DNA of 64,000 nt from Takakia lepidozioides (Eukaryota; Streptophyta; Takakiopsida; Takakiales; Takakiaceae): positions 16,988,001 through 17,052,000 of the forward strand of contig CM060733.1 in the NCBI GenBank assembly GCA_030704615.1, read 5' to 3'. The position numbers and the translations under genes were made by a program. This document shows, piece after piece, positions 11,460-21,930 of the stretch. The notes under the pieces are model-generated. The model was given only the letters and a program-made list of their open reading frames with translations. It was not told the origin of the DNA and searched no databases. Numbering within the stretch: position 1 is the first letter of the stretch; each line of letters starts with the position of its first letter.

Positions 11460-12300
11460 CTTCCTTCCTCGCGTACGTTTGTACCTTGCTATCGCAGATC
11501 TAGTGTAAATCGGTTTACTGATGTCTCCAAAACACAGTTGAAGAATGAGCAGAGAATATGGCGGAGGAAGCTCAGACAACGACTGTGCATATTATGTTAT
11601 TCTTTCCAGATAATTACTTTTCTTGTGGGCCCAGTGGTCAGAGTATCCCTAGGAGCAGTGTCGGCAGCTGTTAAACCGTTAACCAGAACCTCATCAATAA
11701 ACCCAATAACAAAGCCGACTTCCTGGAAGCATGCCACAGGATCTGAGGATGGAATTGCAGATTAAGTAAATGTATCTTTATACTACTACCAATGATCATG
11801 CGCACCTGGAAAGTTCCAAATGTGAAACGAATGTGGGGTTTGGCTAACAAGGATGACCGTGTATGATATTCCAAGATTTGTCATCAAACTCTCGTTCATT
11901 TACATTTATTTGTGTAAGACTGTGCGCCAAGATTTCTGGGATTCGTTGTTATTTTTAAATATTGAAACCGTTCTAATAAAGAACACGCCTTTTTTTTTGG
12001 GCGACACACGTCAGACATCCATAACTAAATACAAACAGTTGTACACCAATTGTTGGCATGTGCACTAATAAGAGAACGACTATGTGTAACGGTCACGCGA
12101 GAAGGAATCCGATGCTTCTAGAGACACGCAAGAACGCAGGCAATCCTGCAAGAAATCGGGAGTCACTGCGTTTTTCTACTTTTCGCGCTTAGAGAGAGAG
12201 AGTGGTAGTCAAGCTGGAGAGGGTTCCTTCTACAATACGAAAGAGAAGAAAGTCTCTTTATTTTACTTCCCTTAGAGAGAGACGCAGAGCAAGAGAGCAA
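11460..12300. promoter_or_regulatory. Shared upstream region of two divergent genes
   Basis: This 840-bp stretch separates the two starts at 11459 (minus) and 12301 (plus). A GA repeat (AGAGAGAGAGAG) lies at 12190-12202, a common feature of plant core promoters. A T-rich run is at 11989-11998. I see no unambiguous TATA box. The divergent layout would allow coordinated expression. Confidence 0.4.
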
Positions 12301-15300
12301 ATGACGAGGCGTCGTTTGTTGGAGAACACAGGGCCAAGGCAGCAGGTGAACGCGGAGACTATTTCAGAAGAGCAGACGGAGACTGAGGCAGCGGCTGTGA
12401 CACAATCGGCGATAAGAGTGCGCCAGCCTGTGGAGGCAGAGATGATTCGCAGGGACACTGAAGGAGGTGGAAGCACGCGGAACGCCGAACCGGGAGAAGG
12501 TCCAGAAACCCTAGAGCAGACATAAATTCCAGCAGATGTGAGAGGGAAGAGGAAAGCTGCAGAAGGGGATCCAATTTCAAAACCTAAGAAGGCGCCAGTA
12601 AGTTTTATCTAACTTACATTTCATTGTTGAAGATATGCGTAGAGATTGAGTGGAATGTCCCAGACAGGGATTGTCGTTACCGACCATCACAACGGTGATT
12701 TGCTTTCTACTCCTCTGCTAAGGGTTTACCGCACAATGAGTGGGTGACTATCGGTACAGTCATTCACTGTTGTTCAGATCATACAGTCTGTCTGATTGCC
12801 TTTCAAGGAGTCCTTCCTCTTCCCTTCTTTAGCAGGAACTACTGAATTGCGAGCGTCGTTAACGCCATTCGATTATCCTCGTGAGATTTATGTACCTATG
12901 TGTTTGAAGAGAGAGTGAGGGTCGGCATACCGTCAATCATCGTTGTTTACAGTCTGTCTGATTGCCTTTCAAGCAGTCTTTCCTCTTCCCATGCTGGCGA
13001 CGGTAATCACAGTGGAGTCAATCTGAATAATCTGCACTTACTGTCCGCCCTAAACTTTACTGAATGTCGTTGCCGCCAATCAGTTGCACATAGATGTCAT
13101 TACACAACACCGATCCGGCAGGTCGTTATCTTTTGTGATTGTCGTTAACGCCGTTCGCTATCGCTCTCGCTTTTGTTTTGAATACGGCAGTATCAGCTTT
13201 GCTTGCGTAGATTGTGCTGAATTGTTTCACACCATTCATAGTGAGTTTCTTTGAGACAGAGTGATGGTCGTTACCGCCATTCACTATTTGCAAATTACTC
13301 GGTCAGAACTGAATGGCATCGTGCAAAAAACTGTGAGGTCGAAGCCTACAGGATCAGAGGGAAAAGGATCTGGAGATGGGGACGAGTCCGCAAAAAGCTC
13401 AGAGAATACAGATGAAGCAGATGAATCTGAAGTGCACTACCTTGACAAGGTGAAAGAACTCATATCATTCCAGAAGGTAAACTCTCAGGAGGTTATAAGG
13501 GACATGCTCGTATCTAGAGGGCGTCTGGACATCCCTCTGTGCCGGATGATATCAATGCCTGTTGTGCATCCACCTCTTTCCCATGACATAACAAAATTGG
13601 AGAGTGATTTTGTGCATGGATATAGATTTGGTGCACAAGTTTTTTATGTGTCACTGACGGATATAAATGGGAAAAGCACAGAGATCAGTGATAACTGGGA
13701 TGAGTGCTGGAAAGATACCAATGAGGAGTTCGAGCTGGGCCTCATGATGAGAAAGAACACCCAACAATTCTGCAACCACATGTTCTACGTCTGGGACGGC
13801 AACCACCGATTGCTGGCATGGATGGGATACATTCAGAAACACCATGCGAAAGACAAAGACAAGCATGTTGTTGTGGAGGCAATGGTTTTGGATCCTGGAA
13901 ATGACATCGCTAGGCTTCTTACAGCTATGCACGACGTAAACAAGTAAGTCATCCAAGAGATTTCATTCCCTCTGTAGTGTCTTATTAATCCTCAAAAAAT
14001 AGTGTTAAGGAATGCAATGTTTCCAATGTTTTTGCAGATCGACAGAGAAATCGCATGTGACAACAAGCTTGGTTCACACACTATTCCGAATTCAAAGGAT
14101 TGGTCTGATGAAGCTGGATGATTTTCGGACAGTACTACCACCCAATATCATCAAGAAGTGCGAAACAGGAAGAGCTGCAGGCACTTGGTATTCTTTGACA
14201 CGAGAGGCGTTTCTAAAGTACATGTATGCGGTAAGCCCAAGTCTGTACTCTGTTTACTTTTTGAATACATGTTTGTAGTCCCTTCGGAGCTAATCACTAC
14301 TTGAATCAATGCAACAAGAACTGGCAGAGGCAGCTGAGAAAGGAAAATAGATCCTGGACTTGGTCCTGAGTTCCTTCAGCAGATCAAAACACACTATGAC
14401 AAGCATGTGGGGACTAAACTTGACGGTGCAGCATTGGACCTGGTCGTGGATCATTTCTCCACTTTAAGTTCACCTAACATTCGGCATCAGATCAATGCAT
14501 TGAGAATGGGCTCTGGGATCAGAGGCTACATAGACAATATTTTGGAATTGAAACGAGTGAGCAAGTACGATTACATCCAGGACAATGTATTCCCAGGTCA
14601 AGGTGCCATCAAAGTTTTTCTTTTCAAAATGTCGACTGTTGGGGAGGGCAGTGGGGTTAGCCTCGTGAAGCGGATGCAGAAGACTGGGGACTTGCAGAAC
14701 TGTTTTCTTATGTTTGATCATGTGAAACGAGTGAAGGATTGGACGACAATGGCTTGTCATGTCTACGATCCAGTGTACCAAGGAGTTATGACAATTGCAG
14801 TTTGTGACATGCAATTCGAGGATACGGAATCCCAGAAGCTCATGTGGAATTCCCTGATACGTGTCATGGGCTGCCATCTCCAAATTTTGCAGGTTTCATG
14901 GCGAATAGTGCTCAAGCAATTTTCAATGCTGTTCGTATTGTCTTCGGATCGGGCGACCCAAAAGTGCCTATGCCAGGAAGAGAGCGTACATGTCTATTCC
15001 ATTGGACACAATCTCTGGAAAAACATACAAAGTCAGACATCAAACCAGAGATGCAGACTCAGCACCGTAAATTGTGCAAAGAGTACAAAGATGCTAGAAC
15101 AATGAAGGAGGCGGACACTTTGTTCCAGACAATTCGTGCCTGGTGGTTCTCTTCTGAAGCTGCATCACTTGAGAGTATGAGAACATTGGAAGATTGGCTG
15201 GCGTTTTGGCACTTCCGGTATAGACAGTGGGGAGCAGCCATGACAATGGTACGAGGCTTCTATTTCATGCTTTATTCATACATTTGCTTTCCATATTTTT

Positions 15301-15734
15301 GACTCATTGCTTTCTTTATGTTGTTTCCTGTGCACTGTTCTGAAGTGTGGTTATCTTCTTTGCAGAACATGTCCATTGAGGAAATGGCGGACATGCCATC
15401 TTGCAATTTGGCAGAAACTGTGCACAACGCATGGTTGCAGCAGTCTGGGAAACGAGGTCGGGATTTGTATGTGGCAACAACAGATGATTTGATACGTGCC
15501 TTGCAACAACAAACCCGATACCGTGATTTCTTACGAGGTGGGGTTGGTGGCAAGGGTCCGGACAAATGTGAGTTGATGTTGCGTGCTGCAAACAGATCTG
15601 GGGATCCAATCAAGATAGCACGGGCGGTGAGCATGTATGCCCAGGGAACGCCACTTGTTTCTAGAGTTCCACATCTTGAAGGGGAGGAGAGATTCGGCTC
15701 CTGTAAGAGGAAATTGAACACTCCACGACCATGA
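12301..15734 (+). pseudogene. DDE/MULE-like transposase with N-terminal DGNHR domain, decayed
   Basis: Segments are 12301-12597 (donor GTAAGT), about 13260-13943 (donor GTAAGT), 14038-14230 (acceptor TTTGCAG), about 14350-15248 and 15366-15734 (TGA). The first exon is basic (MTRRRLLENTGPRQ) and stopped by TAA at 12523-12525, after which the frame stays open to the donor. Exon 2 has an acidic linker and then VSLTDINGKS and FYVWDGNHRLLAWMGYI, resembling the DGxHR loop of ParB/sulfiredoxin-like domains. Exon 4 has the transposase part: DHVKRVKDWTTMACHVYD, VMTIAVCDMQFED and, after a one-base slip at about 14850-14880, PNFAGFMANSAQAIFNAV and RTCLFHWTQSLEKHTK, the pattern MULE-type enzymes show around their D/E residues and CxxH region. 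Exon 5 contains CNLAETVHNAWLQQSGKRG. It would bind element ends and move the DNA; this copy carries one stop and one frameshift. Confidence 0.6.
12783..13283. repeat. Near-palindromes and a 42-bp direct repeat in intron 1 of the transposase-like gene
   Basis: Diverged copies of the 22-bp motif seen at 9391-10117 occur at 12851-12870, 13061-13082, 13136-13157 and 13262-13283 (for example TGATGGTCGT then ACCGCCATTCA). The last one overlaps the presumed start of exon 2. A separate 42-bp direct repeat beginning ACAGTCTGTCTGATTGCC lies at 12783-12824 and 12949-12990 with three differences or fewer. Confidence 0.75.
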
Positions 15735-16154
15735 TTTGAAATGTGTAATTCACATCAATTCGTCGGCTGTGCAATGATATGGCCTCCAACTATACGGAGT
15801 GAGCTCTGAGTGACAACTTTTAGGTAGTGCACATTTATCATTGCACCGTTCGAAGTCTACATGTCTTGCTGTCGCTATGCACTACAATCATCTTTTGAAG
15901 ATGATCCTAACTCTCATTGTTATTTGAGGAGGGAGGAAGGTCTTCCCGTGGTAGTCTTTATGGCGCACACTTTGTGAGGATATTTTGTCGTCCTCGTAAT
16001 TGTAAAAGTGAAACAAGCATTTGTAATTGCACAATGTTGGATGCTGCAATTGTAGGCCTCAACGCTCGTCTTGATTCTATTTAGGCAAGATTCCCTGCAT
16101 TAATTCCACGGTCATAGGACCATCCACGGTTATAGGCGGCGCATGTTAATGCTG
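15735..16154. other. 3' flank of the transposase-like gene
   Basis: No coding frame or repeat is convincing here. If the divergent pair is one mobile unit, its right end should lie in or near this stretch. I could not find a terminal inverted repeat matching the left side near 6.6-6.7 kb by eye. Confidence 0.3.
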
Positions 16155-16370
16155 ACGTGGCAGATGACGGACAGTGCCACGTCATCATTTACTGCCACAT
16201 CAGCATGCTGACATGACGCTCACGCCACGTCAGCGTGTGTGCAGGCTCATGCCACGTCAGCTGGCGTAAGCGTACGCTCACGCCACATCACTCCTGCGTG
16301 AGCGTACGCTCGCGCGCTCACGCGCAACGCTCACGCGCAACGCTCACGCCATTGCGTCGTTGCATTGGTT
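16155..16370. repeat. CACGTCA cluster 2 with CGCTCACG words
   Basis: Five or more CCACGTCA or CCACATCA words, followed by GCGTAAGCGTACGCTCACGC and repeated CGCTCACGCGCAA units. It is the same kind of cluster as at 6048 and again precedes a short-unit array. Confidence 0.65.
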
Positions 16371-16925
16371 ACAGTGGGTCACAAAGGGTTACATGGGTTA
16401 CAGAGGGTCACAAAGGGTTATATGGGTTACAAAGGGTTACATGGAGTGAGGGTTACATAGGGGTGAGGGTGACACTCTGCGGTGTTACAGAGGGATACAC
16501 GGGTTACAGAGGGTTACATGGTGGTGAGGGTTACACCTGGTGAGGGTTACGGAGGGTTACATGGAGTGAGGGTTACATAGGGGTGAGGGTGACACTCTGA
16601 GGTGTTACAGAGGGTTACATGGTGGTGAGGGTTACAGGGGGTTACAGGGGGTTACAGGTGAGGGTTATATGTTGAGGGTTACAGAGGGTCATGGGGTTAC
16701 ATGGGTTACAGAGGGTTACATGGGTTAAGAGGGTCACAGAGAATCACATGGGTTGCAAAGTTTTACAGAGGGTTACATGGAGTGAGGGTTACATAGGGGT
16801 GGGGGTGACACTCGCGGTGTTACAGAGGGTTACACCTGGTGAGGGTTACAGAGGGTCATGGGGTTACATGGGTTGCAGGGGTTGCAGAGGGTTACATGGG
16901 TTACAAAGGGTTACATGGTGGTTAG
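16371..16925. repeat. GGGTTACA minisatellite
   Basis: About forty units of GGGTTACA(T/G)(G)G with variants such as GTGAGGGTTACA fill 550 bp. A 78-bp higher-order segment starting GGGTTACATGGAGTGAGGG recurs at 16434, 16554 and 16770. Open frames through it are repeat artefacts. Confidence 0.9.
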
Positions 16926-17152
16926 TGGTTACTGGCGGACTGGTGGAAGCGGCGTACTGGTGTCGCATAACGACGACGCGCCGGGGGCGACGACGCCGTT
17001 GGGATGAGAGCGGGGGTGGGGAGGGATTGACCGAGCCCAGCCGGCTGCCTTTCGATGGCTGCCGGAGGCGGACAACTGGCGGTACGGGGTGTCAGGGCTG
17101 GACCGTCCTGACGCGCTCGCATTAAGTTCTTACATTATTCCTATTATCTTCC
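16910..17152. mobile_element. 243-bp terminal module, copy 1
   Basis: From GTTACATGGTGGTTAGTGG to ATTATTCCTATTATCTTCC this stretch is nearly identical to 31560-31805, and its last third matches 34730-34840. In copies 1 and 3 a GGTTACA or TGTAACC array precedes it, so it looks like one end of a transposon family. The opposite end is not identified. Confidence 0.7.
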
Positions 17153-17796
17153 AATTTCAGGGGCTTAATCTTGCCAACGTTGACCAGTTAAAACGTGCCA
17201 TATGGAAAATAGCCACTTTTCTAGCTCTGTCACCTCGATATTCTCGCCACTCGGGCACCGGTTAGAATTCACAGGTGGCCTCGCCAGCGATTTTGGAAAT
17301 ATGAAAAAAGAAACATTGCTCTGAGCCACTCGTGCTGTTTTCCAAATTTCTTCAAAAAAACAGTGTGAATTACACTCAACCCAGCTGCACTTAGACTTGG
17401 AGCAATTAGTGATGTGATGTGTTAAGTAATGGGAGAGGCTAATGATGGCAAAGATTTCAGAAGCAAGGAAGGGCAAGGATTTTCTTCAGATGATTGCTTT
17501 ACACTTTTGTTTCAACCGTGGATATGGAAGAAGAACAACACTGAATCTTTCAAATTGAAGGGCACCACTGGATGGGTGTTTCTAATCGAGGGCACGCTGC
17601 TGACAGACCTACTGATAACTTTTTACATATCCAAAGTGAGCGTTGGATATCCATCGCTCAACGATTTAGCTGCTTGCATCTCGTATGTCCGAGTCTCTGG
17701 ACGATTGTGAAACAAAACCCACAAGATGGAACAATTCCAATTTTGAGGTGTGCTGAGAGAGCTGAAGGTATTCATGCGGGAGAGCTTGAGGCGTCC
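17153..17796. promoter_or_regulatory. Upstream region of the COG0212/MTHFSD-type gene
   Basis: This stretch lies between the transposon module and the start codon at 17797. No repeat or coding signal is convincing, so promoter and 5' UTR are expected here. I see no clear TATA box. Confidence 0.35.
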
Positions 17797-20588
17797 ATGG
17801 CAGCAGTGTCGGTCTCTACTTGGCCAGGCCGCTTGCCAGTGCAGTTCTCATCGCGCCAAAGCTTCTTGCAGTCTTGCTGTTGCAAACCTCTCTCTGCTCT
17901 TATAAGGCACAGTCAGACGAAGAAGATATTAGGTCAATGTCATCCTTGCTTGTTTTGGATGGACCAGGGGCGATCAAGGCTGGTGCAGCCAGTATTTTCT
18001 CAAACCACCCGGGGTGCAACAGGGGGCCAAGGCTTGATTGTTGAGGACGAGGCAGAGCGGCTCCGGCTGGATGCCCAGGCACGCGATGCTATGGCCCAGC
18101 TTGCAAACACTCAGAGCGAGGACGCCCCGGGCGCATGGAAGTGGGAAATTCGCAAGCGTGTGTGGGACCTGTTGGAGGCCGAAAATTTGGCTCGGGACCC
18201 TCGTCCCGTGCACCACCGCATTCCTAATTTTGTGGGTGCCAACGGTGCCGCTGCAAAAGTGAGGAACAATCTAAACCCCCAAACCTCTTGGAGCCTCTAG
18301 TGAATGCCTGACATTTCACGATTCATCATATTTACTTGTAGCTCATCTGAAAATGCCACAATCCTCTGGCTGGGGCCCAAATGGCCTGGGAACTTCACCG
18401 CGTGACGGGCGGCAGTGTTGCATTTAACCGTGAATTGCATATGGCAAAAGAAGATTTTTTCCCTGGACTTTTGATACATCTTTCTTCTTTTCAATGTGGC
18501 GTTTTCTTTATGTCCTGAATATTGCATGCTGCGGCTGTAGGAAGCTCGAGGTGGTGGTGGTGGGTGTTTAGATTTGTGATGCATGGTCTTCTTGGGAATG
18601 CAACAGTTGGCCAGTCTGCCTCTATTTCAAGCTGCCCAATGTGTGAAGGTCAATCCAGATACACCTCAAAAGCAAGTACGCTTGTTGACGTTGAATGGTA
18701 ATTTTCCAGCCTTGCACACTGTGCCTCCAAGCAAGGGTTAGGCATCATGGATGATTTGTTTTTATCGTCGGTAGGCCCCCCACCATCTCATACGGGCAGT
18801 ACTCTAGCAGTGACCAGAGGTAGGGAATGTGTTGTGCAGAAGGCCCAATCTAGATAAGTGTCTTCCTCCTCTTCACTGTGTTTTGCCACAAAGTGAAGAC
18901 CATCAAAGGCAACAATTGAGAATTTTGGAGAATAGAGAGCAGAAGGATTTGGAGACGATGCTTTGCAATGTCAGTGATTTCCTAGACTTGCCAAGTATAT
19001 CTGCAGTATCAAGCTCGTTTGCAGCAGAGCTGGTACTCGAGTGAGCTACTGATTGCTACATTTGTGTGTACTAACAGCTGGCAAAAAGCTGTTGACACCG
19101 CAACCTCGACTGCGAACAGGGTTTTTCTCTGTGCTGGAGGCAGCATCTGTGCCCTCAGTACAAGACGCATGCAATAGTGCTGGTGTGGCCAAGTACGGCA
19201 CACCTGTGGGACTTGATGAAAAATTCAAAGTGGATTTGCTGGTCATTGGCTCCGTAGCTGTGGATCCCACTACTGGCGCACGTCTTGGCAAAGGCGAGGT
19301 ATTGTCTGGCTGATAACTTGCTCTTGGCCTGCAATATGTTTGAAATTTGTCTTGTTTTCTAGTTTGAAAAGTTGAACTTGTTGTCCATTGCACATTTGGG
19401 TTCTGTGCATGGTGGAAATATGCTGAGCTCCGGAGTCGTCGTGCCATAGCCCACACATGCCCTAACAGATGAGAAATGGCTGTCGGGCAGGGTTTTGCAG
19501 AGCTGGAGTATGGTTTACTCCGGTGGATGGGGGCTGTAGATGATTCCACCTGTGTAGTAACCACAGGTTAGTACAGCTTTAACCACAGCTTCTGAATACT
19601 TTATTGTTGCTCACTGATTTTAGAGTAGGTTTTGCTACAAATTTGTCTGAGAAGTATGATATATTCTTGTTGCAAAGGTTGTCAGTTCTGGCATTGACAT
19701 TCCAGTCTGAAGGCCAGGCTAAGGAGCTTTCAGTGACTGCAAATGTCATTCCACCAATGATACTGTATGATCGGCGGCAGTAGCAAACTCTTCCATGTCA
19801 GCTGATGCATCTTATGGGTGCCACTTTTTGTGCATGTTTGTGGTTGGATTCAAGCATTGATCTATGGATGAATGCAGTGCACGACAAGCAACTAGTCAAT
19901 GATATTCCTGTGGAGAAATTATTAATTCATGATGTGCCAGTGGACATCATCTGTACCCCAACACAAATAATCCACACCAACACCTCAATTCCGAAACCTC
20001 AAGGTGTGCATTCATTTGTTGTGGGAACTTGCCAGTTTGTTCTCCTTTGTGGGCATGTGATAGTTTGGAAATTCTCATTCAGAGCAACAACTTTTACATC
20101 ACAATTTCATGTTTTTTAAGGGGGTGTCACCTAATGCAGGCATCTACTGGGACAAGTTGTCACCACAAAAGCTGGAACAGATTAGGATACTGAGGGATTT
20201 AAAGCGCAGAATTGAGAAAGAGACTGGCAAGCGCCTTCCCTCGGGTCCCTCTGAAACACTCCCTCCACTTGCTGCACGAAACAGGCCTGGGAAAGGCCAA
20301 AACAACCCCAGACAACCGACAACCACATCTGGGCAGACTTTGTTCATGTGGAATATCCCTTCTACAACAACTTGGAGACAGGTTCAGGATCACGTGGTGG
20401 AACTGGGAGGGGCAGTCACAAAGGTCAGTCTGTTCAGGAAATCCGGAAACCCAACACAAATGGGCGTTGTATCATTGCAAGAAGGTGCTAATTTGGCAAA
20501 GTTGGTGGAAGATGTGGACAAGTCAATGTTGCAAGGAGCAACTGTGCGCGCCAAAATCGATGGAGCTCCTGATGTAACTACCACTTGA
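17797..20588 (+). CDS. COG0212/MTHFSD-type 5-formyl-THF cyclo-ligase-like protein with C-terminal RRM
   Basis: Six exons join without a break: 17797-18258, 18607-18697, 19078-19298, 19491-19566, 19878-20003 and 20140-20588, giving 474 residues. All borders are GT-AG and the phases fit. Residues 1 to about 90 are rich in Ser, Arg and Gln, as in a plastid or mitochondrial transit peptide. The cyclo-ligase-like domain follows ([115 protein letters not shown]). The last 80 residues form an RRM-like fold ([20 protein letters not shown]). Plant COG0212 proteins are paralogues of 5-formyltetrahydrofolate cyclo-ligase that have been linked to thiamin metabolism rather than folate recycling. Animal MTHFSD also ends in an RRM. 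The upstream ATG at 17797 is chosen because it opens the transit-like region. The gene appears intact. Confidence 0.9.
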
Positions 20589-20839
20589 ATGTATGTTGTA
20601 CTGCAATATAGTGTACAATCTTGTAACCTCCAATTGTTTTAGATTCTTCCAGCACGTCCAGTTTGTTGCACAGTTCTGTGTGCCAATCAGCAATTTTAAC
20701 CGCCAAGGAGGCATTCACTCAATACCTTAGATAATGTAACCATGTTGCTGGAGCTCTCTACTCTGCAACTGGTGCTTGTAAACAGCTTCAAGCTTCATTT
20801 TCAAATATCTCTCTCCATCTGCCTACATGTTTTTATCAT

Positions 20840-21714
20840 TGAAGATATATTTTAATCTGCCTGTACCTACTCGAAGGGAATAAATACACGAATACAATGT
20901 TTTGCAATCCCTCGCCTCCCTCGCCTCATCTAGGTCAAAGGAGTGATATGTCATCCATCCCTTTATTCATCCAGTGTATATAGGGCAGCCGCCTCTGTGC
21001 CTGCTTCTCTCTTTGTCGCTCGCTGCAGCTGTCCACTTCGTCGGAGTGAAGGTGGGCCTCTAACGTTAGGCCTCAAAATGGCACCTGCATCTCTGCCTGC
21101 GGTTTGTGGAGTGGATGCCGTCGCAGTAAGGTGGGGGTTAAGATGCGGGGATGGTATGGTGGGGCGTGGTGGGCAGGATGGCGGCTTCGGACCTGATCTG
21201 GTTGTTGGTAAAGAGAAACGGAAACGGCAATGCCTCTATGACAACTTGAACACGTTTAGATATGCAGGTACATGCCAAAGATGTTCGCTTAGAAACTAGT
21301 AACATCTGGGTTTCCTGTTTTGCTGTTCTCCCTAGTATGGATCGCCTTGTTGGGTTCCATAGTCCACTTGAGCGTGCTGGACGAAGGATGTAGGTCCCGT
21401 GCAGTGATGAAGAAGGGGGGTTCCGGCTGTATGGCAGGGACTTAGGGTGTCACACTGCTGTCTTTCATGTCTGCAGTCAAATGGTTTGTACCTCTCTGTC
21501 TATCAGGATTGTGACTGGAAGTGCTTGTCTGTGGGAATCGTTCTTCTCAAGTCAAAGTGGGGTGGTTTACGTTGGCCTTCCATGGTCGGCGGGTTTCTCC
21601 TCTGCCTTTGAAAGACTCGACATGTAGTGTTCAGTAGGTTTGCAACCTGCAAACTGTGTCTCCCAAGTCGAAAGAGCTGGGCAATGCAAACCCTAAACGC
21701 GGGTTTGTAAGATG
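20840..21714 (+). pseudogene. Truncated 5' copy of the eL28 gene (copy A)
   Basis: Sequence homologous to the promoter, 5' UTR, exon 1 and intron 1 of the eL28 gene (36169-37496, minus) lies here in the opposite orientation. The TATA region (GTATATAGGGCAGCCGCC) is at about 20975. The exon-1 homologue is 21178-21267 (MAASDL in place of MASSDL), with a 24-base deletion and a second deletion of about 28 bases that shifts the frame to an early stop. Homology ends in intron 1 just before exon 2 and gives way to the SINE at 21715. The copy keeps intron sequence, so it is not retroprocessed. Confidence 0.85.
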
Positions 21715-21930
21715 CTGAAGAGATCCGGAGCAACAAATGGTCTCTCAGAATCCTGAATGAGGCACCAAAAACAAAAACAAAAAAAAACAACCGCTTCCAG
21801 ATAGAGCCCTCCTCCCAACCTAGGAACACAGTTTTGGTGTGTTCCACCCCCGAGCTCATGCCGGGATTGAACCCAGCGACTCCTCGTTGGGGCAGCTACA
21901 CGCTGTCCAAGGAGCTATGTCCGTGAGGAC
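21715..21930 (-). mobile_element. tRNA-derived SINE, copy 1
   Basis: Read on the minus strand, a tRNA-like head carries an A box TAGCTCCTTGG (21917-21907) and a B box GGGTTCAATCC (21874-21864). A short body with CATGAGCTCGGGGGTGGAA follows, then a (T)nG-rich stretch at 21765-21795 and CATTCAGGATTCTGAGAGACC. The same body occurs at 35551 on the plus strand, and its distal end at 63951-64000. RNA polymerase III would transcribe it. Confidence 0.7.

Noticed and set aside
16371-16925. Interstitial telomere (GGGTTA words)
   Set aside because: The unit is GGGTTACA(T)GG with variable spacing, not the plant TTTAGGG or TTAGGG repeat, and it belongs to a transposon context.
21860-21930. Functional tRNA gene on the minus strand
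   Set aside because: A- and B-box words are present, but I could not fold a good acceptor stem and the same body recurs elsewhere, so a SINE is the better reading.
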